A stretch of 64,000 nt of DNA from Burkholderia anthina (GTDB lineage Bacteria > Pseudomonadota > Gammaproteobacteria > Burkholderiales > Burkholderiaceae). The DNA is taken from contig NZ_CABVLY010000008.1 of assembly GCF_902498995.1 (NCBI RefSeq), forward strand, positions 62,001 to 126,000, given 5' to 3'. The position numbers and the translations under genes were made by a program. Each line of letters begins with the position of its first letter. Positions within the stretch are counted from its first letter, which is position 1. A model generated the notes under the pieces. It was not told where the DNA came from, did not search any database, and worked only from the letters and a program-made list of their open reading frames with translations. Below, one piece after another: positions 37,962 to 45,221 of this stretch.

Positions 37962-38005
37962 CGTAGCGCTCCTTCGTGACGAATGCGCCGGCTGCGTGCG
38001 CGGCT

Positions 38006-39085
38006 TTACCGGATCGAGCAGGTCAGCCAGCGATGAATCTTCAGCGCATCGCTCGACACGCCGGCGCGCGTCGGCGCGCCGAGCAGCACGATCGTTTCGC
38101 GGCGGCCCTTCACGCGCATGCGCATCACGACGCCGTGCCCCGATTCGTTGATGAAGCCGGTTTTCTGCAGCCGGATCGGCAGGCGGCCGTAGCGGACGAG
38201 CGGGTCGGAATTCACGTACAGCAGTTCGCCGTCGCCGGGCCGCACGGTCGTCGACGTGTCCGTCGAAAAATAGCGGATCAGCGGATCCTGTGCGGCGGCG
38301 CCGACGAGTCGCGCGAGATCCTCGGCCGTCGACACGTTGTGCGGCGACAGGCCGGTCGGCTCGCGGAAGTGCGTATGGCGCATTCCGAGCCGGCGCGCTT
38401 CGCGGTTCATCGCCTTCACGAACGCGGCGCGTCCGCCCGGATAGTCGCGGCTCAGCGCGGCCGCCGCGCGGTTTTCCGACGACATCAGCGCGATATGGAA
38501 CATCTCGCGGCGCGACAGTTCGGCGCCGATCGGCAACCGGGAACCCGTGAACTTGATCGTGTCGCGGTCGCGTGCGGTGACGCGCAGCACGCCGTTCAAC
38601 GGACGATCGGCGTCGCGCGCGACGACGGCGGTCATCAGCTTCGAGATCGATGCGATCGGCCGCACGGTGCGTGCGTTGCGCGCCAGCAGCGGTGTGCCGG
38701 AGTCGACGTCGAGCACGTAGGCTGCGCGTGAGTGCAGCGAGCGCACCGCGCGTGGACTGTAGCCGCAACTCGCGAGCAGGTTCGGTTTTGCGGCCGGGCG
38801 CGCACGAACCGCGCTCGTGCGCTTCGCGCGCCGGTGTTGCGGCGCGGGTGCGGCGTGATGCTTGACCGCATGATGCTTCGCGCGCGGGCGGCGATGCTTG
38901 ACGGTCTTGTGCTTGCGGTGGGCGGGTTTTTTCTTGACGACTTGCGCATGCGCATGGGGTGACGCGGTGCGATTCGGTTGCGCGCGCTGCGCGGACGCGT
39001 TCGCCGCGAACGCGAGTGTCAGGAACGAGAGGGCGATGATGAGGGTCGTCCGGGCGCGAGGCAGGCGCGCGATGAGGCCGGTCAA
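38006..39085 (-). CDS. pbpG: D-alanyl-D-alanine endopeptidase (PbpG/PBP7-like)
   Basis: 359 residues, peptidase family S11. Signal peptide to about residue 32. The three penicillin-binding motifs are complete: Ser146-x-x-Lys149 (ASISK), Ser203-x-Asn205 (SSEN) and Lys308-Thr-Gly (QKTG). PBP7 cleaves D-Ala-meso-DAP cross-links in the periplasm. Unusual is the segment from about residue 49 to 100, dominated by Lys, Arg and His (for example KKKPAHRKHKTVKHRR), much longer than in E. coli PbpG. It could bind anionic cell-wall polymers. It ends 44 nt before the small gene at 37725. Confidence 0.93.
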   Translation of the reverse strand: MTGLIARLPRARTTLIIALSFLTLAFAANASAQRAQPNRTASPHAHAQVVKKKPAHRKHKTVKHRRPRAKHHAVKHHAAPAPQHRRAKRTSAVRARPAAKPNLLASCGYSPRAVRSLHSRAAYVLDVDSGTPLLARNARTVRPIASISKLMTAVVARDADRPLNGVLRVTARDRDTIKFTGSRLPIGAELSRREMFHIALMSSENRAAAALSRDYPGGRAAFVKAMNREARRLGMRHTHFREPTGLSPHNVSTAEDLARLVGAAAQDPLIRYFSTDTSTTVRPGDGELLYVNSDPLVRYGRLPIRLQKTGFINESGHGVVMRMRVKGRRETIVLLGAPTRAGVSSDALKIHRWLTCSIR

Positions 39086-39280
39086 GCGAAAGTCTCCTTT
39101 TCACGCGCGTTGCGGCGGCGCGAAATGCGTGGGCGGTCAGCGGGTGCGGGAAATTATAAGGTCGATCGCGCGGCGATGACGATGGATGCGGATGAAATCG
39201 CGCGTGATATGGCTGGATTCCTGCGGTTTTTGCTGAGGATCGGACGCGCGCGGTCGGCCGAGGGCGTGCTGCGCCGCCGC

Positions 39281-39559
39281 TCAGCGCGGCCAGTTTCGTC
39301 GCGATACGACCGCGAAACTGATCGCGATCGATCCCGTCAGCGGGCGCGGCGGTGTGTCGTTCAGCGCATCGCCGAAGCGCGGGCGGCGGCTGCGTCCGTC
39401 GGCGCGCGCGGCACGGCGCGCGGGCGTCGGTGTTTCGGGCACGGCAACGCATTCGTCGGCGACGATCGTGTCGCACGACATGTCGGACAGGCACTCGGAC
39501 GCGTGATCGATGCACATGGCAGTGAATTCCGGGAGGGGGATGTCCGTATTGAACGTCAC
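39281..39559 (-). CDS. Small hypothetical protein, weakly supported
   Basis: A 92-residue frame from a GTG codon (or 78 residues from ATG 39517). The N-terminal half contains four cysteines (MCIDHASECLSDMSCDT...ADEC), and the C-terminal half is Arg/Pro-rich and low in information. There is no good ribosome-binding site. It is divergent from the LysR gene at 39611, where a regulated target gene would be expected. The cysteine spacing is the only distinctive point; it may be non-coding. Confidence 0.35.
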   Translation of the reverse strand: MTFNTDIPLPEFTAMCIDHASECLSDMSCDTIVADECVAVPETPTPARRAARADGRSRRPRFGDALNDTPPRPLTGSIAISFAVVSRRNWPR

Positions 39560-39566
39560 GCCGTTC

Positions 39567-39594
39567 GATCAGTAAAATGAATGTTTTGATCGTT
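39567..39594. promoter_or_regulatory. Imperfect palindrome upstream of lysR
   Basis: CGATCAGTAAAA and TTTTGATCG face each other around TGAATG just upstream of the LysR gene. This AT-rich imperfect palindrome fits a LysR autoregulatory site in the 51-nt divergent region. Confidence 0.35.
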
Positions 39595-39610
39595 ACGATT
39601 CCTTTGAAGA

Positions 39611-40498
39611 ATGGAACTGAAACTGCTGCGCACGTTCCTGACGGTCACCGAGCTCAGTCATTTCAGCCGCGCGGCCGATACGCTGCACATGAGCCAGCCG
39701 GCGCTGAGCAAGCAGATCGGCGCACTCGAAGCGAGCCTTGGCGGCAAGCTGTTCGAGCGCGGGCGGCATGGCGCGGAGCTGACGCCGTTCGGCGAACGCT
39801 TCCTGCCCGACGCGCAGGCGCTCGTACGCGATGCCGACGAGATCCTTGCGCGGGCGAGGGAAGCGACCAGCGGGCAGCGCGGGCATCTGCGGCTCGGCAT
39901 CTGTCTGTCGGTGCTGACGCTCGTGCCGAAGCTCGTCGCGGAATTCCGTCGCCGCAATCCGGGCATTGCCGTCACGCTGAGCGACCTGTCGTCGTCCGAG
40001 CAGACGCGCCGGCTGCGCGCGGGCAAGCTCGATGCCGGTTTCCTGCGGCTGCCGTCCGATGAAGGGCTGTCGTCGTTCAAGGTGATCGACGAGGCGCTCG
40101 CGCTCGCGGTGCCGCCGCATCTTGGTTTCAAGCGCGTGCCGGCCGAGCTCGACGTGCTCAACGAGATCGGCTTCATCGCGCTGCAGCGTGCGCGCGGCCC
40201 CGGGCTTGCCGCACAGATCGACCGATGGTGCGTCGAGCGGCGCTTCGTGCCGCATGTGACGCAGCAGGCGGAGGATGTGCAGTCGGTGCTGACGTCGGTC
40301 GCGGCCGGCGTCGGTGTCGCGTTCATTCCGTCGCATGCGCAATACCTGCTGCGCGACGCGGCCGTGCTGCCGCTCGACGGCCGGGATGCGAAGTGGCGCG
40401 TCGGGCTTGCATGGTTGTCCGGTCGCGACGATCCTGTCACCACGCGCTTCGTGTCGTTCATGCGCAGCGCGATCAAGGGCGCGCAAGCGCGCGTATAG
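39611..40498 (+). CDS. LysR-family transcriptional regulator
   Basis: 295 residues. HTH: LLRTFLTVTELSHFSRAADTLHMSQPALSKQIGALEASLG. Effector domain: LRLGICLSVLTLVPKLVAEFRRRNPGI, then LDAGFLRLPSDEG. The pattern resembles the BenM/CatM/CbbR subgroup that bind aromatic-acid or anion inducers. Only weak ribosome-binding sequence (TTGAAG). Its divergent neighbour is the small uncertain gene at 39281, so the target is unclear; the small HTH gene downstream is close enough to share its transcript. Confidence 0.93.
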   Translation: MELKLLRTFLTVTELSHFSRAADTLHMSQPALSKQIGALEASLGGKLFERGRHGAELTPFGERFLPDAQALVRDADEILARAREATSGQRGHLRLGICLSVLTLVPKLVAEFRRRNPGIAVTLSDLSSSEQTRRLRAGKLDAGFLRLPSDEGLSSFKVIDEALALAVPPHLGFKRVPAELDVLNEIGFIALQRARGPGLAAQIDRWCVERRFVPHVTQQAEDVQSVLTSVAAGVGVAFIPSHAQYLLRDAAVLPLDGRDAKWRVGLAWLSGRDDPVTTRFVSFMRSAIKGAQARV

Positions 40499-40557
40499 TG
40501 TCCGCGATGGCGTCTTTCCCGAACGCCGGCCTTGCGCCGGCTCACGAACCCGAACCG

Positions 40558-40842
40558 ATGACCTCAGAATCCGACGACTCCCCGCTCGATCCCGCACTCG
40601 TCGCGACGCTCGCGACCTTGAACGAGGCCGCGGCCGATCCGGCCGGTAAAACGTGGTCGCTGCCGAAGATCGCGAAGCGCACGCAGTTGCCGATGAGCAC
40701 GCTGCGCCGCGTGCTGACGCAGCTCGATGCCGCGGGCCTCAGCGCGACGACGCTGAACGAAGACGGCACCGGCAGTGCCGCGTTGACCGGCGAAGGGCGT
40801 GCGGTGTGCGCGCAACTGTTCGGGGCGAACGACGCGAAATAA
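40558..40842 (+). CDS. Small helix-turn-helix protein
   Basis: 94 residues from ATG 40558; an in-frame ATG at 40507 would give 111. The core TWSLPKIAKRTQLPMSTLRRVLTQLDAAGLS is a winged helix-turn-helix typical of MarR/IclR-like DNA-binding domains, followed by a short wing (EDGTGSAALTGEGRAV). No effector domain is present. It follows the LysR gene by 8-60 nt depending on the start, in the same direction. It is probably a transcription factor, but no target is apparent. Confidence 0.75.
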   Translation: MTSESDDSPLDPALVATLATLNEAAADPAGKTWSLPKIAKRTQLPMSTLRRVLTQLDAAGLSATTLNEDGTGSAALTGEGRAVCAQLFGANDAK

Positions 40843-40864
40843 GAAAGGCCGCTCGAAAGCGGCC
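40840..40864 (-). terminator. Terminator of the porin-like gene
   Basis: GGCCGCT-CGAA-AGCGGCC at 40847-40864, a 7-bp stem with a tetraloop. On the minus strand it is followed by TTTCTTATTT. It serves the minus-strand gene ending at 40920 and may also act on the convergent small HTH gene. Confidence 0.7.
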
Positions 40865-40919
40865 CTGCGGAGTGCGGTTCGACATGCGGCGTCGGCGCAT
40901 CATCACCCATCGCCGCGCA

Positions 40920-41666
40920 TCACCATCGCGCCGTTACCCCGCCCATGATCGAGTGACGATAGGTCTGGTCGTTCAATCCGTGCCGGTAGCCGACGTCGAG
41001 ATCGAGCCAGCTCTTTGGCGAATAGATCGCCCCGGCGATCACGAACGCCGGGTTCGCGGCGGCCGTGCGTTCCGTATTGCGCGACATGCCGATGTCGGCC
41101 ACGAGCTGCAGCGTGTCGGTCGCCTTGAAGAGCGCCGCGGCCGACACGGCCCAGGCCGAGCGCAGGTCGCCCTGGCGGTTCGGCTGGTAAGCCAGGCCCG
41201 CATTCGCGAGCAGCGACACGCGCCCGACGTCGGCCTGCGCGAGCAGCGTCGCGCCGGTGCCGACGCGGCCCGTGCCGAGCCCGCGACCGTCGTCGCCGGT
41301 GGGCATCGTCAGTTGCGGTTTCAGCGCGAGCGACAGCGGCCCGCGCTCGACGAAGCGCCATTTCATGCCGATCTCGACATCGCCGATCCCGGTGCCGTTG
41401 TCGTCGGTGCGCGTCTGCAGATGCGTATAGGGCGCGTTCACGTAGAGATCGACGCGTTCGCCGAATCCGCGCGTGAGCGTCGCGTTCCAGTATTGATGGC
41501 GGCCGTTCTCGTCCTGTTTCGAGGTTTCCTCGGCATTGAGCTCGAACTGCCAGTTCGCGTCGCCCTGCGTGCCCGTGTCGTCGCTGACGAGCGGATGGGC
41601 CGCGTAGGCGTTCAGCGGTGCGAGCAGGGCGCTCGCGGCCGCGAGCGGGAGCATTCTTTTCATCAT
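40920..41666 (-). CDS. Outer-membrane beta-barrel protein (phenol-pathway MetA-like transporter family)
   Basis: 248 residues; tandem ATG codons at 41666 and 41663 after an AGGTGAC site. Signal peptide to about residue 23 (LLAPLNAYA). The mature protein alternates polar and hydrophobic residues in strand pairs, for example NWQFELNAEETSKQ, QYWNATLTRGFGERVDLYVNAPY, and IGDVEIGMKWRFVE. It ends in Trp (GGVTARW), typical of outer-membrane barrels. Residues GPLSLALKPQLTMPTGDDGRGLG match the family named after a phenol-degradation protein. It is the gene after mgtA on the same strand, 64 nt away; no functional link is known. Confidence 0.75.
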   Translation of the reverse strand: MMKRMLPLAAASALLAPLNAYAAHPLVSDDTGTQGDANWQFELNAEETSKQDENGRHQYWNATLTRGFGERVDLYVNAPYTHLQTRTDDNGTGIGDVEIGMKWRFVERGPLSLALKPQLTMPTGDDGRGLGTGRVGTGATLLAQADVGRVSLLANAGLAYQPNRQGDLRSAWAVSAAALFKATDTLQLVADIGMSRNTERTAAANPAFVIAGAIYSPKSWLDLDVGYRHGLNDQTYRHSIMGGVTARW

Positions 41667-41690
41667 GTCACCTGTCGTGCGTCGTGGGCG

Positions 41691-41710
41691 GCCGGCCCGG
41701 TAGGGCCGGC
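41691..41710 (-). terminator. Hairpin after mgtA
   Basis: GCCGGCCC-GGTA-GGGCCGGC, an 8-bp perfect stem with a tetraloop, 20 nt after the mgtA stop codon. No U-run follows on the minus strand, so termination may be partial. Confidence 0.4.
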
Positions 41711-41730
41711 ACGCCATCGTCGGAGGGGAA

Positions 41731-44493
41731 TCAGAACCACTGCTTGTAGCGGCGCACGTAGATCGTCTTCACGATCTGCGCGAGCAGGATGTAGCCGACC
41801 ATCGTTGCCGCGAGCCACAGCCAGTAGGTGCCCGGCAGGTGCATGAAGCCGAGCGAATCCGCGAACGGCGAGAACGGCAGCCAGCAGCCGATCGCGATCG
41901 CGGTGAACGTCGACAGCAGCACCGGCAGCGCGGCCGTGCTCTGCAGGAACGGGATCTTCTGCGTGCGCAGCAGGTGTACGACGAGCGTCTGCGACACGAG
42001 GCTCTCGATGAACCAGCCCGAGTTCATCACGATCTGGCCGCCCGAACCGCCGTGCAGGTGATACATCGCGCCCGCGCCGAACACCGTCCACATCAGCACG
42101 TACGTCGTGATGTCGAACACCGACGAGGTCGGCCCGACCCACAGCATGAAGCGGCTGATGTTGCCGGCTTCCCACTTGCGCGGCTTCTTCAGGAACTCGG
42201 GATCCATCCTGTCCCACGGCAGCAGCATCTGCGACGTGTCGTAGATCAGGTTCAGCACGAGCAGCTGGGTCGCGAGCATCGGCTCCCACGGCAGGAACGC
42301 ACTGGCGACGAGCACCGAGAACACGTTGCCGAAGTTCGAGCTGGCGGTCATGTTCAGGTACTTCAGGATGTTGCCGAACGTCTCGCGGCCCTTGATCACG
42401 CCTTCTTCCAGCACCATCAGGCTCTTTTCGAGCAGGATGATGTCGGCGGTTTCCTTCGCGATGTCGGCGCCGCTGTCGACCGAGATGCCGACGTCGGCAT
42501 CGCGCAGCGCGGGCGCGTCGTTGATGCCGTCGCCGAGGAAGCCGACGGTGTGGCCGTTCGCCTGCAGCGCCTTGACGATGCGCGCCTTCTGCAGCGGCGT
42601 GAGCTTCGCGAACACGGTCGTGCGTTCGACGACCTGTGCGAGCGTCGCATCGTCGAGCGCGTCGATTTCCGCGCCGAGCACCGGCTTGCCCGGCTTGAGG
42701 CCGACTTGCCGGCAGACCTTGATCGTCACGGTCGGGTTGTCGCCCGTCAGCACCTTCACGGCGACGCCGTTCTCGCGCAGCGCGGCGAGCGCCGGCGCGG
42801 CCGATTCCTTCGGCGGATCGAGGAAAGTCAGGAAGCCGCGCACGACGAGGTCGCGCTCGTCGGCGGTGCGGTACTGTTCGCGTTCGTCGCCGCGCGGGAT
42901 CATGCGCGTCGCGAGCACCAGCACGCGGAAGCCGTCCTCGTTGTAGGCATTGGCCTGTTCGAGCAGCCGCTTGCGCGCCACGTAATCGAGCGGGCGCACG
43001 CCGTCCTCGTCCTGCACGTGGGTCGACACCGCGAGCATTTCCTCGACCGCGCCCTTGCAGATCAGCATGTGCGTGCCGTGAGCATCCTCGACGACGACCG
43101 ACAGCCGCCGGCGCACGAAATCGAACGGCAGCTCGTCGATCTTCCGGTAGCCCTGCGGCTTCACGCGCTCGCCGATCTCGTCGGCGCGTGCGACGACCGC
43201 GATGTCGATCAGGTTCTTCTGGCCGCTCTGGTGGAAGCTGTTCAGCCAGCCGAGCCGCAGGATGTCCTCGTTCTTGTGACCGGACAGGTCGAGATGGTGT
43301 TCGAGGATGATCTTGTCCTGCGTGAGCGTGCCGGTCTTGTCGGTGCACAGCACGTCCATCGCGCCGAAGTTCTGCACCGAGTTCAGCCGCTTCACGACGA
43401 CCTTGCGGCGCGCCATCGCGATCGCGCCGCGCGCGAGGTTCGCGCTGACGATCATCGGCAGCATTTCGGGCGTGAGGCCGACGGCCACCGCGAGCGCGAA
43501 CGTGAGCGCGCTTAGCCAGTCGCCCTTGGTCAGGCCGTTGATCATGAACACGATCGGCACCATCACGAACATGAACTTGATCAGCAGCCAGCTCACGCTC
43601 GCGACGCCGCGATCGAAGCTCGTCTCGATGCGCTTGTGGCTCACGACGTTGCGGGCGAGCGAACCGAAGTAGGTGTCCTCGCCGGTCGCGACGACGACGG
43701 CCGTCGCGGTGCCGCTGACGACGTTGGTGCCCATGAAGCACACGTTCTCGAGGTCGAGCAGCGACCCCGGCGCATCGTTGGCCGCGCCGCCCGTGTCCGT
43801 GTTCGCGGACTTGCCGGCGACCGCGCCGAGCGTGTCGTACTTCTCGACCGGCAGCGCTTCGCCGGTCAGCACCGCCTGGCTGATGAACAGGTCGCGCGAC
43901 GCGAGCAGGCGCACGTCGGCGGGGATCATGTCGCCGGCCGACAGGTGCACGATGTCGCCGGTCACCACTTCGCGCATCGGCACTTCGCGGCGTGCGGGCT
44001 CGGACGTGTCGGTCACCGCGCGCTGCACGGTGGCCGTGGTGCGGACCATCGCCTTGAGCTTCTCGGCCGCGCGCAGCGAACGGAATTCCTGCACGAAGCG
44101 CAGCAGCGCGCTGATCGTGACCATCGACAGCAGGATCGTCATGCCGACGTAGTCGCGATCGTCGGGCGCCGCGAAGTAGACGTCGGTGAAGAAGCTGATC
44201 GCGGCCAGCACCAGCAGCACGTAGACGAACGGATTGTGGAACGCGTGCAGCAACTGGCGCGTCCAGTGCGGCGGCTTGTCGTGCGCGATTTCGTTCGGAC
44301 CGTAGTGCTGCAGCCGGTCGGCGGCCTGGTCGTAGGTGAGGCCGCGCGAACTGGTGCGCAGCGACTTGAAGGTTTCCTCGAGCGGGCGGGCCGCTTCCTG
44401 CGCGGCGCGCATGATGTGCGGTGCGTTCTGCTGGCCGGCGCCTGCGTTGATGAAGCCGCGCTGGTTCTTTTGCGATGTATTGCGTTGTGTCAT
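41731..44493 (-). CDS. mgtA: Magnesium-transporting P-type ATPase (MgtA)
   Basis: 920 residues, start set by AAGGAGC before ATG 44493. P-type ATPase hallmarks are present: the phosphorylated Asp in VLCTDKTGTLTQ, the actuator motif GEALPVEKYD, nucleotide-domain FDFVRRRLSVVVED, the hinge GFLGDGINDAPALRDADVGISVDSG, and an extended N-terminus typical of MgtA (QRNTSQKNQRGFIN). Ten helices, with the last ones near the C-terminus. It imports Mg2+ across the inner membrane. A structured leader of about 550 nt with two small ORFs lies upstream. Confidence 0.96.
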   Translation of the reverse strand: MTQRNTSQKNQRGFINAGAGQQNAPHIMRAAQEAARPLEETFKSLRTSSRGLTYDQAADRLQHYGPNEIAHDKPPHWTRQLLHAFHNPFVYVLLVLAAISFFTDVYFAAPDDRDYVGMTILLSMVTISALLRFVQEFRSLRAAEKLKAMVRTTATVQRAVTDTSEPARREVPMREVVTGDIVHLSAGDMIPADVRLLASRDLFISQAVLTGEALPVEKYDTLGAVAGKSANTDTGGAANDAPGSLLDLENVCFMGTNVVSGTATAVVVATGEDTYFGSLARNVVSHKRIETSFDRGVASVSWLLIKFMFVMVPIVFMINGLTKGDWLSALTFALAVAVGLTPEMLPMIVSANLARGAIAMARRKVVVKRLNSVQNFGAMDVLCTDKTGTLTQDKIILEHHLDLSGHKNEDILRLGWLNSFHQSGQKNLIDIAVVARADEIGERVKPQGYRKIDELPFDFVRRRLSVVVEDAHGTHMLICKGAVEEMLAVSTHVQDEDGVRPLDYVARKRLLEQANAYNEDGFRVLVLATRMIPRGDEREQYRTADERDLVVRGFLTFLDPPKESAAPALAALRENGVAVKVLTGDNPTVTIKVCRQVGLKPGKPVLGAEIDALDDATLAQVVERTTVFAKLTPLQKARIVKALQANGHTVGFLGDGINDAPALRDADVGISVDSGADIAKETADIILLEKSLMVLEEGVIKGRETFGNILKYLNMTASSNFGNVFSVLVASAFLPWEPMLATQLLVLNLIYDTSQMLLPWDRMDPEFLKKPRKWEAGNISRFMLWVGPTSSVFDITTYVLMWTVFGAGAMYHLHGGSGGQIVMNSGWFIESLVSQTLVVHLLRTQKIPFLQSTAALPVLLSTFTAIAIGCWLPFSPFADSLGFMHLPGTYWLWLAATMVGYILLAQIVKTIYVRRYKQWF

Positions 44494-44540
44494 GAGTCGC
44501 TCCTTGCGCACGAGGCGGCGGGCGGGGAGCGACCGTGACG

Positions 44541-44699
44541 TTATCGACGCACGAGCGCTTCCCGCCGCGTCGCGTCAGGCGCGATCGGCTGTGGATCGGT
44601 GAAGGGAGGAACGCTCGCCGGCGCACGGAATGCGATCGGATGGACGATGCGCAGCGTCGCACCGGCGAGCGGTAATCGACTACTGTCGTCTGAGTTCAT
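44541..44699 (-). CDS. Proline-rich leader ORF upstream of mgtA
   Basis: 52 codons, ATG at 44699 preceded by AGGAG with a 7-nt spacer, a stronger site than many genes here. The product, MNSDDSSRLPLAGATLRIV followed by HPIAFRAPASVPPFTDPQPIAP, is rich in Pro. It ends 47 nt before the mgtA start. In Salmonella the proline-rich leader peptide MgtL couples translation to mgtA expression, and proline codons stall ribosomes when Mg2+ or proline is low. A similar role is inferred here; the peptide itself is not homologous by eye. Confidence 0.55.
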   Translation of the reverse strand: MNSDDSSRLPLAGATLRIVHPIAFRAPASVPPFTDPQPIAPDATRREALVRR

Positions 44700-44869
44700 C
44701 TGCACTCCTGTCGGTTGCGGATAGTCGGCACGGGCGATCGGCGGCTGCGCACGCACGAGGGTGCGCGGCCGGACGGCACGCGAACGGAAAACGCACGCAG
44801 CTCGCGCTGCGCGCAGCACGAACGCACATGCGCATGACGCACGGTTGCGCAGCGCGGGCATTCGGCAAT

Positions 44870-45082
44870 ATCGAAAAAATACGGGCGGGGATTCTGGCCG
44901 GTCAGGCCGGAAGGGCGCCGCATCCTGCTTCCCGGGATGCGGCAGAAGACGAGGCTCTGCGCGGTTTCCTCAGGCAGCAGTCAAGTTGGTCGAGGACCAA
45001 CTACAACTCGCATCGGTGTTCACAGAACACTCCATGTAATTAGACGGGGGCGATGGTAATGGGTCGTCATGCGAAGCGTCAA
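44870..45082 (-). promoter_or_regulatory. mgtA promoter and structured 5' leader
   Basis: On the minus strand TTGACG (45077-45082) and TACCAT (45053-45058) with an 18-bp spacer form a promoter; transcription would start near 45046. Downstream come three perfect stem-loops: GTGTTC-ACA-GAACAC (45016-45030), AGTTGGTC-GAG-GACCAACT (44984-45002) and CCGCATCC with GGATGCGG (44918-44942), then a T6 run (44874-44879). No known riboswitch consensus is recognised. The Mg2+ response of this leader is an inference from its position. Confidence 0.55.
44970..45023 (-). CDS. Possible 17-codon leader peptide in the mgtA leader
   Basis: A GTG codon at 45023 is preceded by GGAG six bases away and opens VNTDASCSWSSTNLTAA, ending TGA. 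The second stem-loop of the leader lies inside it. It is the first small ORF after the putative mgtA transcription start. Whether it is translated is unknown. Confidence 0.3.
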   Translation of the reverse strand: MNTDASCSWSSTNLTAA

Positions 45083-45111
45083 CCCTTTTTATGCCCTTTT
45101 TTCCGGCATTT

Positions 45112-45132
45112 CTTGCAGAACTCTTGCAGAAC
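45112..45132. repeat. Tandem 10-bp repeat upstream of the mgtA promoter
   Basis: CTTGCAGAAC occurs twice with an 11-bp period (45112-45121 and 45123-45132), about 30 bp upstream of the -35 box of the mgtA promoter. It could be an activator site, for example for a PhoP-type regulator, whose targets are direct repeats with 11-bp period. That reading is inference. Confidence 0.4.
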
Positions 45133-45162
45133 GTTAACGCGACGATTTTCTGACGGTGAGCA

Positions 45163-45200
45163 AGCAAAACCGCGCGCATGCGAGGCACGCATGCGCGCGG
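45163..45200 (-). terminator. Terminator of the subtilase gene
   Basis: A 13-bp perfect stem (45170-45182 with 45188-45200) with a 5-nt loop, followed on the minus strand by TTTTGCTTG. It lies 22 nt after the stop codon of the protease gene. Confidence 0.85.
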
Positions 45201-45221
45201 TCGGGGCGAGGCAGCGACGCG

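Noticed and set aside
39281..39559. 92-codon frame as a confident gene
   Set aside because: Kept only as a low-confidence feature because there is no ribosome-binding site and half of the protein is low-complexity.
41839..43515. Open frame of 558 codons antisense to mgtA
   Set aside because: Composition typical of a shadow frame, no ribosome-binding site, and the mgtA gene on the other strand has all catalytic motifs.
44870..45046. Known Mg2+ riboswitch (M-box) or yybP-ykoY Mn2+ riboswitch upstream of mgtA
   Set aside because: The conserved cores of these motifs were not found. Only unclassified perfect hairpins were seen.
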